From: Mesostigma viride
Taxonomy: Eukaryota > Streptophyta > Mesostigmatophyceae > Mesostigmatales > Mesostigmataceae
Assembly (NCBI GenBank): GCA_009746045.1
Contig: RPFO01000584.1
Span: 800,568-864,567 of the forward strand
Direction: 5' to 3'
Length of the DNA stretch: 64,000 bases
This document shows, piece by piece, positions 11,017 through 22,582 of this stretch (positions within the stretch are counted from its first letter, which is position 1; each line of letters starts with the position of its first letter). The position numbers and the translations under genes were made by a program. Below the pieces are notes generated by a model. That model worked only from the letters and a program-made list of their open reading frames with translations, was not told the DNA's origin and searched no databases.

Positions 11017-12457
11017 TGTCGCGTTTGCGTGCCATTATATCCTAGCCTATCACTTGGAAGGCATATCCATAGCAATAGAGTACTCTTGTGTGTGATCCAC
11101 TATATTCCCCCCACTTTTTAGCTCGAAAAAATGAAGAGCCAAAAAGTCAAAAAGAGGATCACATAGGGAAAAAAAAATTCCCACGACAGGACCACACATG
11201 CTTTTCAAATAGGCTAAGCAATAACCTCTTCAGTGCTTTTTCAAGGATAAGCATAATCCTCTTCATGGCTTTTTCAAGGATAAGCCTAATCCTCTTCATA
11301 GCTTTTTAAAGGATAAGCTTAATCCTCTTCCAAGTGCTTGATTCTGCAAGCAGCTTGGGTATATCTCCGGCTCAGGCTGTCCGAACTGAACCCGCCAAGG
11401 GTTGTTCGCTCGTTTAAATAAAGTGGAAATGATAGGTGTGGTCCTTGACGGCACCACCACCTTCATGACAGGCAGCGCAGCCAGCCGATATTTATATTAT
11501 GAAGATTGCAATAATGCTTTATGATGAAAGCAATGCCCAAACCATTCATTCCATAACATTTGACAAATTACAATGAATGCCGAGTTGTGCTGCCGCAACT
11601 GTAAGAGTAACTACATATCCTTGAGACCCATCGAAATCACCACAGACCGACCATGACGCCACTGTGGCGCAACAGTGTTTACTTACGTCATAATCTATAT
11701 CAACTGTGTGACTCTGCGCTCATGTCCCAGTTACTGGCACACTGGCCAACGACGAACCGGCCCTTTCCCGGGACTGTTCCCGGGTCAGCAGAACGTTTCT
11801 CGTCCACAATGCCAACAACATCCCAACCGGATCAAACCATTGTCAATCTTATCAACCATCGTCATGGCAACGACATGCAACCACTCACGGGGGCTGCTCC
11901 GGGCTGTTCGAGAAGTTTAACCCCATGAAGACAACAAACTAGTTGTGAGGGAGAGAAACGAGCGAACAACGACCACCATGGCCGCTGCGCTGCTCCTAAA
12001 TACCTCCAAAAATCCCGGCATCCATGCGCTGTCGCATTTGCCAGCAAGCCGCCTGACGTGCAGTTAGACTGCCAGCAAAATGCAGAGCAAGTCTGTTCGA
12101 CAACCACGTGCGAGCCAGCACACCGCACACTACGATCTGCGTATCTAGCTTTGTCAGATGGACTGAACATCATTCCGTCTGAACAATACAAAAGATTCAT
12201 AACTGCCAAATGTCACGCACCGGAATATTGCGCAAGCCACCAAGGCTTTGCGCCCCAAAGTCTTGCGCCTGAACCTAAGTCAGGTCACCTAAGACTGTCA
12301 CTCTAGAAATTCAGGCCTTTCCGGCGCGGCGCTCCACACCGGCCCAAGGAACAAAGCCTGCGGCCTACTGAATCGGAACCAACCAAACGTCGGTAACGAT
12401 TCCGAACCGCGTAACTTCTTGAGTGCACGGACGTAAATGATCACGGACGTGACAAGC
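11017..12457. repeat. Tandem duplication, unit 2 (uninterrupted)
   Basis: Complete copy of the unit carrying the empty LTR-element target site, plus a ~309-bp segment (11107-11415) missing from unit 1. Within that segment is a short array of ~38-bp repeats at about 11215-11330 (GGATAAGCNTAATCCTCTTC). The similarity ends at GGACGTGACA near 12455. Confidence 0.88.
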
Positions 12458-12667
12458 ACGGAAATTCCGGGCTCTCCCAATGTATCAATGATGCGCCTGA
12501 GGGCCGAGGCCCAGCAGGAGTTCCTGGCTGCTGCGGAGAACGGCGGGGCCAAGTGGAACACCAAAATGTATACAGGCGAGCCTCCCAACTACAGGGGAGA
12601 CCAGTACCAGGGAGTGTACTCCTTCGGCGATTTTGACATCGACGGATGGGGCACCTTTTTCGGCTAG
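12437..12667 (+). CDS. Small hypothetical ORF
   Basis: A 76-codon frame with an ATG lies across the right edge of the duplicated unit. Residues 8-76 come from unique sequence and look protein-like, with the aromatic and acidic tail DFDIDGWGTFFG. It could be the last exon of the gene disrupted by the duplication, or a decayed leader of the RT element that follows 66 bp later. No homology recognised. Confidence 0.3.
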   Translation: MITDVTSTEIPGSPNVSMMRLRAEAQQEFLAAAENGGAKWNTKMYTGEPPNYRGDQYQGVYSFGDFDIDGWGTFFG

Positions 12668-12733
12668 GCGCAATGCCTAAGTTGTCAAATACTCCGACAA
12701 TGTCAAAATTGCGAATGATAAAATTACGGACAT

Positions 12734-15534
12734 GTGCACATCGTTTCTCTCCGGCGCATGCACGCCGCTCCGGACGACCCGCTGGGCTTTAAACTGCACA
12801 TGGTGACCCCCCGCCTGCTCCTCACCCCTCTCGGGCGTGGTGTGCGCGGCCTCCAGGGTGCGGTTATTGCCCGTTGCCGACGCTTTCTGCAGGGGGACTG
12901 GGAGGGGCTGTTTGGCGTGCCGCCCCCGCGCACGGCCCGGCTGTCGGGGGAGGTCAACTTCGAGCGGGTGGCCGCCGACGTCATCCGCCTCGTCCGCGAG
13001 GGGCAGCTCAGCCGGGCCATGACCCGCTTGGAAATGGCCAAGCTCGCCCCCGCCAATGCGGCTACCCTGGCGGCCTTGGAGGCTCTTCACCCTGCGGAGC
13101 CCGGATTCCAGCTGCCCGTGCCGGACCCCCTGCCGGCCCCCCTCCGGCTGGACCGCGACTGCTTCCTGGAGGTGATGCGTGAGGTCCCGCGGGCTTCCTC
13201 TACCGGGCCGTCGGGCTGGCGCTACGAGCACTTGGAGGTCCTGGTGGGGCATGGGGGCGAGGACATTCTCTTTGACACCCTCATTGACCTGGCGGCTGGT
13301 CGCGTTCCTCCCGCTGCGCGCGAGTGGTTAGCGGGCGCTCGCCTCCTCGCTCTGCTCAAGGGTGTCTTGCCCCCCCCGAGGGCAAGGTGCGCCCGATCGC
13401 CTGCGGTGAGGTGCTCCGCAAGCTCGTGGGCAAAGTGATCTGCCGCCAAAAGGCGCCCGAGCTCCGTGCCTTTTTCTGCCCGCCCCTCGCAGCGGGTGAG
13501 ACCTCGGTGGCGGCCCAGCTGGGGGTGACGACTCCAGGCGGGGCGGATATCCTCATCCATTCGGTGCAGGCCTACCTCGAGGCCCACCCCACCCACGCTG
13601 TCGTCAAGGTCGACTGCCACAACGCGTTCAACAGTCTGTCCCGCGCCAGCATGTTTGCGGCCGTCATGGAGTCCTTCGAGGACTTGTACGCTTGGACAGC
13701 CGTGTGCTACGGCCAGCCCGGCCAACTGGTTCACATCATGGAGGACGGCACTCGCGGCGGCCTGCTGTCGCGGTCGGGCACCCAGCAAGGGGACCCCCTG
13801 GGACCCCTGTACTTTGCCGCCCCCCTCCAGGGTTGCCTCCAAGCGGTCCATGCTGCCCACCCGGCGGTCGCTATTCAGGCCTACTTGGATGATATCTACC
13901 TGCTGGGCCCTGTGCCGGACACCACCGCGGCTCTGCTGGCACTGCAGACCGCGGTGGCCGACATCAACCTCCAGTTGACCCTTGCCAAGTGCGCGGTGTA
14001 CTCGCCCCAAGGTGATTGCTCCGGCTTTCCGCCCCAGCTCTTGGGCCGGGACGAGCGCCTCCATGGGTTGGATGTCCTCGGCGTTCCGGTTGGCGACCCC
14101 GCGTTTGTCATCGATGCTCTGCGGGCCGCCCTCGAGGCACGCACTGAGGTACTGCCCTTGATTGCGCGCCTTCATGATTCGCAGACCAAGGGTCTGCTTC
14201 TGTGGTTTTGCGCTCACCCTCGCGTCGTTCACTGGCTCCGGGGCGCTCTTCCGTCTCAGGTCCGGCTGGCCGCCGAGGGCCACGACGAACGCATCCAGTC
14301 GGCCTTGGCGCAGCTGGTCCCGGGCCCCGACCTCCCGCCACATGCTATTCGCATTGCCTCCCTGCCTGCACGGATGGGTGGCTGCGGTCTGACTCGTGCC
14401 GCCCGGCTGGCCCCAGCAGCCTTTTTGGGCTCCGTCGCTCAGTCGTGGGCGGAAAGCTGCCGGCTCCTGCCCCTTTTGGCAACGGCAGCGCCTGACCTCC
14501 TGGACCCCAGCAGCCCTTTGCCCTTCGTCACCGCCATCCAGGAGGCCTATGCTGAGATCCAGCAGGCCTGTTCTCCCGTCCGTGCCGCTCAGGCGGTACA
14601 GCGCCACCTCCCTCGCGGCACTCCCTCGGTCGCCTCCGTTCAATCTCCCGCCGCATTCCCTGCTCGCGTCATCGATAAACACCAGAAAACCTACGCGGGT
14701 ATTCTGCACACGGCTGATTGGATTGCTCTTTTCGCGGACCTCAACGCCCAGGGACGTGCGTGGCTGTTCTCGCTTTCCTTGCGGAGTGTGGGCTCGGCGT
14801 ACCTTCGTGCTCTTCCCATGGCCCCCCCATTCGCCTTGGCTCCCAGCCACTACTCGGTGGCGCTCCGGCACCAGCTATTTGCCCCGCAGCCTCTTGTTCC
14901 GGCCGGGCGGCCTTGTGGTAGCTGTGGGCAGCCGCTGGATCCCACGGGGACTCACTACCTTGCCTGCATGGGGGGCCAACAGAATCAGAATTGGTATTTG
15001 TATTTGCACACTGTCCTCCTGACGGTGGTGCTCGCCATGATTCGGTCGGTTTTCCCCCACGCGAACATCCGGTCCGAGGATGCGGATGGCGCTGCCTTCT
15101 ATTCCCCCAACCACCGGCCTGACATCGTGGTGCTGGACTTTGAGGGGGGTGGCCGGCATCTGCTTATTGACGTTTCGGTGGCGCGGCCCTTGGCTCTTAG
15201 CCACGTGGCTGGGGCCTCCCTCACGGCAGGTTACACGGCGGACCGGGCGGAGCGGGCCAAGCTCCTGGCCTACGGCGACGTCGGGCACCATCGTGTGGTG
15301 CCCTTTGTCCTGGAGGAGTTTGGGGCCATGGGGCCCCTGACCTCCGCCTTCTTCAAGGAGTGTTGCCGGCTCCGGGAGGACCGGCTGGACCTGGAGGGCC
15401 AGCGGGCCCCATGGTCGGCGCGGACCTGGACGTCATATTGGCGTCAGCGCTTGTCGGTGGCGCTGACTCGGGCCATGGCGGACATCATGCTCCGCCGTAC
15501 GCGGGCTGATTTTGCGGTGCAGCAGGGCTATTAG
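12734..15534 (+). pseudogene. Non-LTR retrotransposon ORF with RT and restriction-like endonuclease
   Basis: Two overlapping frames make one protein of about 930 residues. The first (12734 to about 13375) carries the region before the RT core, including TGPSGWRYEHL. The frame then changes in a run of eight C near 13370, and the second runs to TAG at 15532-15534. It shows RT motif A (VDCHNAFNSL, 13609), motif B (GTQQGDPLGPL, 13777) and motif C (YLDD, 13881). A CCHC finger (CGSCG...HYLAC, 14914-14967) follows, then a PD-(D/E)XK nuclease (RPDIVVLDF, 15115; LLIDVSVARP, 15160). RT, CCHC, then nuclease is the order of R2, CRE, NeSL and related clades; I cannot choose among them. Such elements nick DNA and prime on the cut end. 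A possible poly(A) signal AATAAA is at 15687. Confidence 0.88.
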
Positions 15535-15540
15535 GTTCCT

Positions 15541-16085
15541 CCCGTTAGGCGTTTCCATTGGTCTTATCGTAGTATAGAGCTTTGACATGGCTCTGTATAT
15601 AGGTTTATAGCTGGGCGTTTGCTTTGGTTTGAGTGATTTCACTCTGCTGTAAGTAATTATATTTTTAACATATATGTACTGATTCAATAAAAAATTTCGG
15701 CAATTTTGTTCCCGGCATTGATAATCAAAAGCTGCTAGCAAGCCAAGGACTTCAAAAGTGGCAATAGATCGATGTAGGTCGTCGATAAACTTGTCTAGTC
15801 GTCATATTTCGGTCGCAAAATTCGTGCGTGGCCTGCAGGCATCGGACAAAGTGCACGCAACAGCAGGAGTCGGTTGAGTTCGAAGCACGGCAGACACAAA
15901 ATTTCGGCGCAAAGTCCGTCGGGCGAAAAATTCGCTCGGCTGCCAAATTTTCGGCAAGAATTTCGGCGCAATGTCCGGTTTTCGGACGATTGAAATTAGC
16001 GTTTTTTTCTTGCAAAAATCTACCCCATTCCGCGTGGGACCACCCCCCACCGCCTTCCCCGCGCGCGGGGTAAGGCAGGGCCGCC
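15541..16085. other. Non-coding spacer
   Basis: AT-rich 3' flank of the RT element followed by sequence with repeated AATTTTCGGC-like phrases (15900-15970). No gene or RNA seen. Confidence 0.5.
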
Positions 16086-16089
16086 CCCG

Positions 16090-16380
16090 GCCCCCCGCTC
16101 CTTCTCACCTTTAAGACCCCGGCGGACAAGATTTCTTTTCTCAGACGCCGCAAGCGGCTCGAGAAGACTCTCTTCACCCTTGATGACGACTTGACCCTGG
16201 CGCAGCAACAACGGCGACGGGAGCTATGGCCGACCTACCTCCAGCTCCGGCAGACCAAGGCGGGGCAGCCGGTGTACTGGAAGGGGGCGGCCATCTACGT
16301 CGGCCACAAGCCCTGGCAGGCGACCCCCCCCCCCCCGCGGCCCCAGCGACTCCAGACGCCCCAGCTTAGGGGAATACAGC
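16090..16380 (+). pseudogene. LINE ORF1 C-terminal fragment
   Basis: Translation gives KISFLRRRKRLEKT, then DDDLTLAQQQRRRELWPTY and VYWKGAAIYV. This is the typical C-terminal domain of LINE ORF1 nucleic-acid-binding proteins. The same domain occurs on the minus strand at 18121-18561 and 18722-19042. Confidence 0.75.
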
Positions 16381-16496
16381 AGTACTAGTGTAGAATAGAT
16401 AGACCGTGGCCATGTACATGTATGCCTCCTAGAGGCACTATCCCAGCTAAGCCACGCGCTTTATTTAATCATGTACATGTGTGCCTATGATGTGTG

Positions 16497-16984
16497 CCTA
16501 TGATGTGGCGCCTGGGCCTAGCCGGGCACCTGGCCCGCACAGATCAGGTAGATACATCAGATAGACTAGCTGGCACCAAGCCCGCCCAGCCTGGGCGATA
16601 TGTCCTCACCTGGCGTGCCCCCCGGGCCGCGCGCGGCAGGGCCGCCACCCGTGGACTTTCCGTGATAGACTCGGCATGGACATGTGCTACACTAGACGTG
16701 ACGGGCTCACCCCCGGGCAGCCTCCTGGTTTGTCTGTAATATGGAGGCAGATGGTGCGCAAGGATAGATGGCAAGTAGTGATGAAGGAGACCACCCCCAA
16801 GCCTGTGGGGGCTCCGCGTGTGACCAAGTATGGCATTCATTATTAGCGATTCGGGCCGCGGTGCCCACACCCCTGTAACTAGGACCTAGATAGCTTATAC
16901 CATCCATTCCATCCCATGTTCCCCTCCCACTGAGGACTTATGCTCACGTGACGCAGTCACGTGTCTATTAATTAATTAATTAAT
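16497..16984 (+). mobile_element. LINE 3' end, family A
   Basis: It starts inside ORF2 (GHLARTDQVDT, PGRYVLTW) and ends with the C-terminal WRQMVRKDRWQVV and KPVGAPRVTKYG. A 3' UTR then closes with the hairpin CACGTGAC-GCA-GTCACGTG and a TTAA-repeat tail. A second copy is at 40005-40381 and an inverted partial copy at 17236-17395. Confidence 0.8.
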
Positions 16985-18020
16985 GTGTGCCTATGATGAG
17001 CCACACTCCAGATGATGCCTAGCTTTATTTAGTTATGTTGTGCCCATGCAGGGAGTAACTCTCTGCTGAGACGCCATGCCCTAGCTTCTTTGTATAGCTA
17101 TGCTGATCTTCCCCCCCATGACAGGCTCCCCCTTCGCTGGGCATAGCTTGAAGATCATGGGGATGCAAGTGCCCTGGTGCACCTAGAGCAAGGGTCCTTT
17201 ACATCCCCACCCTTGCAGGAAGTAGCTTAGGATTTAATTAATTAATAGACACGTGACTGCGTCACGTGAGCATAAGTCCTCAGTGGGAGCGGAACATGGG
17301 ATGGAATGGATGGTATAAGCTATCTAGGTCCTAGTTACAGGGGTGTGGGCACCGCGGCCCGAATCGCTATGAATGCCATACTTGGTCTTGTGCTTAGGAT
17401 GTATTGAATTGAATTGAATTGAATTGTAACATAACTCCGTTGGGAGTATATGTAGCACATAGCCCAGAGAAGGGGCATATGGCCTATCATACATTCTAAG
17501 CTACTTCCTGCAAGGGTGGGAATGTAAACAACACTTGCTCTAGGTGCACTAGGGCACCTGCACCACCCAGAGTTTCAGGCAACACCCAGCGAAGGGGAGC
17601 CTGTCATAGGTGGGGAAGATCATCATGGCTATACAAGAGCTAGGACATGGCTGCTCTACAGAGAGCATCTCTCTGCATGGCATTAATTAATTAATTATCA
17701 ACATCACTCCGTTGGGAGTAGATGTAGCACATAGCCCTGAGAAGGGGCATATGGCTTTTAATACATTCTAGGCTACTTCATGCAAGGGTGGGAATGTAAG
17801 CTACCCCTGCTCTAGGTGCACCAGGGCACCCGCACCCTCATGGTCTATCACGCTATGCCCGGGTAATGGGGGAGCATGCCTGTGAGGGGGAAGATCATCA
17901 TGGCTAGACAAAAACTAGAGCGTGGCATCTCAGCAGAGAGCAGCTCTCTGCATGGGCACAGCATTACTAAATAAAACTAGGCATCGTCTGGAGTGTGGCT
18001 CATCATAGGCACACATGTAC
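16985..18020. mobile_element. Inverted LINE 3'-UTR and non-coding fragments
   Basis: A ~250-bp segment (16990-17235, plus) recurs inverted at about 17490-17690 and 17740-18010. 17236-17395 is family A 3' UTR in reverse. 17400-17430 holds a GAATT-repeat tail next to ACTCCGTTGGGAGT, the end of a third LINE family. No intact coding sequence. Confidence 0.7.
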
Positions 18021-18120
18021 ATGACTAAAAAAAGGCTAGGCCTAAGCTGGTATAGTGCCTGTAGTAGGCGGGCATGTACAAGGCCACTGTCTAACTATTC
18101 TACACTACTGCTGTATTCCC

Positions 18121-18561
18121 CTAGGCTGGGGCTGGAGTTGCTGGGGCCGCGGTGGTCGAGGGGGTCGCTTGCCAGGGCTTGTGGCCGACGTAGATGGCCG
18201 CCCCCTTCCAGTACACCGGCTGGCCCGCCTTGGTCTGCCGGAGCTGGGTGTAGGTCGGCCATAGCTCCCGTCGCCGTTGTTGCTGTGCCAGGGTCAAGTC
18301 GTCGTCCACGGTGAAGGGAGTATTCGCGAGCCGCTTGCGGCGTCTGAGAAACGAAATCTTGTCCGCTGGGCTATCAAAGATGAGAAGAAGCGGAGGCGCC
18401 CCTGCCTTACCCCGCGCGCGGGGGAGGCGGTGGGCGGTCAGCTTGATCTCACCAAGAAGGCCCATGCGTGCAAGGATTTTGCTCTCAAACGCGCGTGCAA
18501 GCTTCTCGGAATTCTCACCTTCTTCCATGTCCAAGTTCTTGAGTATGGCGTTGCATGGCAT
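18121..18561 (-). pseudogene. LINE ORF1 fragment
   Basis: A 146-codon frame contains DKISFLRRRKRLANT, DDDLTLAQQQRRRELWPTY and VYWKGAAIYVGHKPW. It matches the fragment at 16090-16380. The N-terminal part (LDMEEGENSEKLARAF) may be the preceding coiled-coil or RRM-like portion. Confidence 0.75.
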
Positions 18562-18721
18562 AGCATGGCGAAATTCTTAATGCAACATCCATGGGTCCCG
18601 TTATAGGCAGGGCTTGGCTAAATTCTGTAGACAACATCCATGGGGGCCATTATGGGCGCACATGCGCGTGGGCCACATGCTAGGCTAAGCCTGACTAATC
18701 TAAACTACCGGTATGAATTCC

Positions 18722-19042
18722 CTAGTCTGAGGTGGCAGGAGGGGGCTGCCAGGGCTTGTGGTCAACGTGGATGACCGCCCCCCTCCAGTATACCGGCTTC
18801 CCCCCTGCGCTGTGCCGGAGCTGAAGGTAGGTCGGCCATAGCTCGCGTCGCCGCTGTTGCTGGGCCAGGGTCAAGTCGTCGTCCAGCGTGAAGCGAGTCC
18901 TCGAGAGCTTCTTGCGGCATTTAAGGAACGACAGCTTGTCCGCCATGTACTTAAAGGTGAGGAGCACGGGTGCCGGGCCAGCCTTCCCCCGCGCGCGGGG
19001 GAGGCGGACAGCCGACATGTCCAGCTCACCAGTGAGTAGCAT
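18722..19042 (-). pseudogene. LINE ORF1 fragment, diverged copy
   Basis: A 106-codon frame with DKLSFLKCRKKL, DDDLTLAQQQRRRELW and VYWRGAVIHV. Same domain as the copy 160 bp away, but clearly diverged, so a separate insertion. Confidence 0.75.
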
Positions 19043-19044
19043 GG

Positions 19045-19150
19045 GGTATTAGGATATATGATAGGCCATATGCCCCCTCTCAAGGGCTATGTGCTACATA
19101 TACTCCCAACGGAGTTATGTTACAATTCAATTCAATTCAATTCAATATTT
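19045..19150 (+). mobile_element. LINE 3' terminus, family C
   Basis: It contains GGCCATATGCCCC, GTGCTACATATACTCCC and AACGGAGTTATGTTA, followed by an AATTC-repeat tail. The CTCC-CAAC-GGAG hairpin is shared with 17430-17460, 19355-19380, 38955-38990 and 58976-59010. Confidence 0.65.
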
Positions 19151-19336
19151 GTTTGCAGCTGTCACAAAAAAATACCAAAAATACCAGGATTTTTTCTTGA
19201 ATTCTAGAGATGTTTCTGACCCGTGTTGAAAGTTTCAGACCAAAAATCGCATGTTTAATAGGCTTGCCACGTGTCAGATTACAACGTGATACATCGCGTT
19301 CTAACCCTACAACGCGATGTATCGCGTTGTAAAAAA

Positions 19337-19762
19337 CACGGGTTAATTAATTAATTAATCTCCCAACGGAGTCATGTTATAATTTAATGTTTTTTTTTAA
19401 ATGCCATGTAGCAGGTAGTGCCAAGCCCTAGCGGTCACGCCGGGAGTTCCCCCATGGTGGGAGGTGCGCTTCTTCCCCACCGCGGGGGGGTCATTGTCCG
19501 CTACAACCTGGGCCCAGGTGGCCTTGTCCTGCATCTTTTTCCATATCACGAAGAGGCAGAAGTCCCCCATGTCCCCTACGAGCTGGTCCTTGAACGCGCG
19601 GGCAGACCGGTGTTTCAGATCGCTGGGCCCGTCCCACGTAAGGAGGTGCCTACCTGGCTGTAAGGGCCCGGCTATGCGGTTCGGCCCCGCGACGTGTCTT
19701 GCTGGTTGGTGCGAGCCAAGTGCCCAGCTAGCTACTCCATGCGATGGAGAAACCACTCCCAA
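19337..19762 (-). pseudogene. LINE ORF2 C-terminal fragment
   Basis: Minus-strand coding includes LQPGRHLLTWDGP, RAFKDQLVGDMG and WAQVVADNDPPAVGKK, the extreme C-terminus of ORF2 seen in the other LINEs here. Its 3' side (low coordinates) abuts a TTAA repeat and a family C terminus. Confidence 0.7.
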
Positions 19763-19769
19763 GTGTTCA

Positions 19770-20600
19770 TTCCAGTATTACATACTGGGCTACCGCCCGT
19801 CCAGCGACGGCGGACAGCAGAGTCAGTCCCCTACTTTGAAACTTGCGCGCGATTGCGAGGCAAGCACATCCAAATGTTCATGTTGCATATTAAACCCTCC
19901 TTCCAGCGTAAGTTTGCGGCCAGTTCCAGCAGCCCTCAAGACTAGATTAATAAATACTAGGGGGGGGCCGAGCCCCCTGCGGCTAAAAAAATTGCCGCGA
20001 AACAGCCACAGCAGGCATCGCGCATGTCAATACCGCAGCGGCCGCTGGTGGACCACGACAACGATTGCTTGCCCCCATACCACCTTTTCCAAGTCCCCAA
20101 GAAGGGACCCTGCCGAGGACAACCGCGGGCTTGTACATGCAAAGCCTAGCAGGGCTGCATGGTTGATAGGCAGGGCTGCAGGACGGGCAGGGCTGGTTGA
20201 TAGGCAGGGCTGCATGGTGGACAGGTCTGGTCCAATAGGCAGGGATCTTGCCCGGCTATCATGGCTAACAGCACATAGGGACTTCATCGACTCCAATAAC
20301 CAGGGTTTAGGACTCCCGAAACCCATAACCCCGAACACGAACAACATGCATGAAGGCCTTGGAATGGACCTGGTCGTTCCTATGTAGGGGTCTTATGTAA
20401 TGGCTCATGTCTTCCAATGCGGCTCCCGACAATCTATGGCCAACAGCCCACTGCAGTCCATGACCCATGGTCCAAATGCCCGTCCCGCCAAACTTTCCTC
20501 ATGCCCAGCGAACATGGCACCCTGCGGACTTCCCGCTGCCACCCATGGCGCATGACCAGCGCGCGTCTAAGGGGTGAACCCGCGCTCCTCGTGCCAAGAC
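19770..20600. other. Non-coding spacer
   Basis: No convincing gene. A G-rich block GGGGGGGGCCGAGCCCCC lies near 19962, and short repeats of GGCAGGGCTG occur at 20150-20220. Confidence 0.4.
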
Positions 20601-20629
20601 ATGTTCGGGCGTGCCTGGCTAGCACTCCA

Positions 20630-20945
20630 GCGTGTCGTCCGCTAGCAACTCAGTGAGTCGTCCGTTAGCAACCTAGTGTGTCGTCCACTAGCCATTCAGC
20701 GTGTCATCCGCTAGCAACTCAGTGAGTCGTCCATTAGCAATCCAGCGTGTCTTACGCTAGCAACCCGGTGTGTCGTCCCCTAGAAATGCGCCGTGAGGCA
20801 GATGCCCCCCCAGCCCTGCCAGAAATGCACCTTGTCTCGGCTAGCAGTCCGCCGTTAGCGGGGCCCCCTCCAGCCCTCTTAGGAGTCCACCGCGCCTGGC
20901 TAGGGGTCCACTGCGCCATCTGCCAGGAGTTGACCGTGCCATCTG
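20630..20945. repeat. Irregular ~30-bp repeats
   Basis: Variants of GTCGTCCGCTAGCAACTCAG recur eight or more times, decaying towards 20940. They immediately flank the 3' end of the minus-strand gene, so they would lie in its 3' UTR. Confidence 0.6.
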
Positions 20946-22493
20946 CTAGGAGTCCACCGTGTCGTCCTCGTCCTGTTTCGCATGCATGTGCCCACCATCA
21001 TGCACCATTGACGGTGGCGCTGCCAGCACCATCGGCAGCCCCCCATTATGCATCCCCACAACGCCGTTCCCGTGATGCTGCTGCTGCTGCTCCTGCTGTT
21101 GCTGGTTCGCCTGGACTGCGCTGCTCTCGGACAACAAGTCGTCCAGGAACACCCCGAGGGACATGCGGGACTTGTCCAGCCCATGGTGCTCACAATAGTC
21201 CCCGAGCTGCGCGATCATGTCTCGTACCGCGGCCCAGCTTAGCTTTGCCCCCCGCATGCGCGCCGCGCCCCCCCTCGGCGGGCCCACCCCCACCCCAACG
21301 GGTACCCCCGGGTGCCCCCCCCCCCCCCTCAGTTTCATGTCCATCCCTTCCAACCCGCACGCGCCCCCCCCCTCCGCCGCCGCTCGCGCCATTTCTTCCT
21401 CCAAGTCCCCCCCACACGCGGCCGCCAGCTCATCGTCCAAAACCTCCACGAGCACCTCGGCTTCATCCTCGGTCAGCAACCACAGACGGAGACCCGCTGC
21501 TAGCGCCGTGCCGTGCTGCGTGGGCACATGCGGGACAATGACCGGCCGATGGCATAAGACATCCGGGTCAACCAGTGGCGGGTAAAGCCGAGCCGTCTGC
21601 ATGCCATGACCACTTCCATGATCACCCCCGAGCGTCCCCCCGCCCCCCGTCCCATCCTCCAGGCCCCCCCGGCCAACCCCCACCCCAGCCCCCACCCCAG
21701 CCCCCACCCCAACCCCCACACCGTGCAGCCCGTGCAGCCTTGATGCCGGCTCCTGCAGCAGCAAACTGACCAAATCCTCCACCGCGCGCTCGGTCGACTC
21801 GTCCGCTAGGTTGACCCACTGAGGAGTCGGCGGGGGCACCCCCAGGCCCATCACCTGCAGGTGCCCCCCAGATGTCTCGTTCAGGTCCAGCATGTGACCC
21901 CCTGGGCCGACCGCCAGCTCACCCCCATCTCCCCGATCCATCCCCACCACCCCCGCCATCTGGCCCATGATGCCAACCCCGCTGGCATCCGCGGGGGGGG
22001 TGCATCCGCTCGCGTCATGATGATGGGAGACGCCCACCGTTTGAGGGGGTGACGCCGACAACCCCACGGGCACCCCCACATCAACCCCCATCCCGACCCC
22101 TACGCCCATCCCCGGGTCTGAGGAGGGTGCCCCGTCGTCACTGCAGGCACGGACAAGTCCCTGCGAGATGTCGTGGCCTACCATCGAATGGCCAATATGC
22201 TCCCCAGGGTGGTGGTGGACCCCATCCACCCCCGGATGGTGGGCCCCCTCCACCCCCCCATCCTCGACCGAGGTTGCGAGCCCCGCCACCCCCACCCCCA
22301 TGCCGTCTTCAAGACGCGCGTGATGGTGGTGGTGGTGGTGGTGGTGGTGGTGGTGCGCATGCATGTCATTGTGGTGATGGTGGGCGAGCTGTGCTTGCTG
22401 TGGCTGGTGATGGTGCTGCTGGGGATCCTCCCCCTGCTGATGGTGCTGATGGTGGTTTCCCTGCTCCTGCTGTTGCTGCTGTAGGGAATTCCC

Positions 22494-22582
<89 letters not shown>

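Noticed and set aside
10205-12306. Duplicated ORFs of 81-115 codons on both strands
   Set aside because: They overlap on opposite strands, are copied with the repeat unit and show no protein motifs.
13222-14871. 549-codon minus-strand ORF
   Set aside because: GC-rich shadow of the RT/nuclease ORF on the plus strand, which has clear catalytic motifs.
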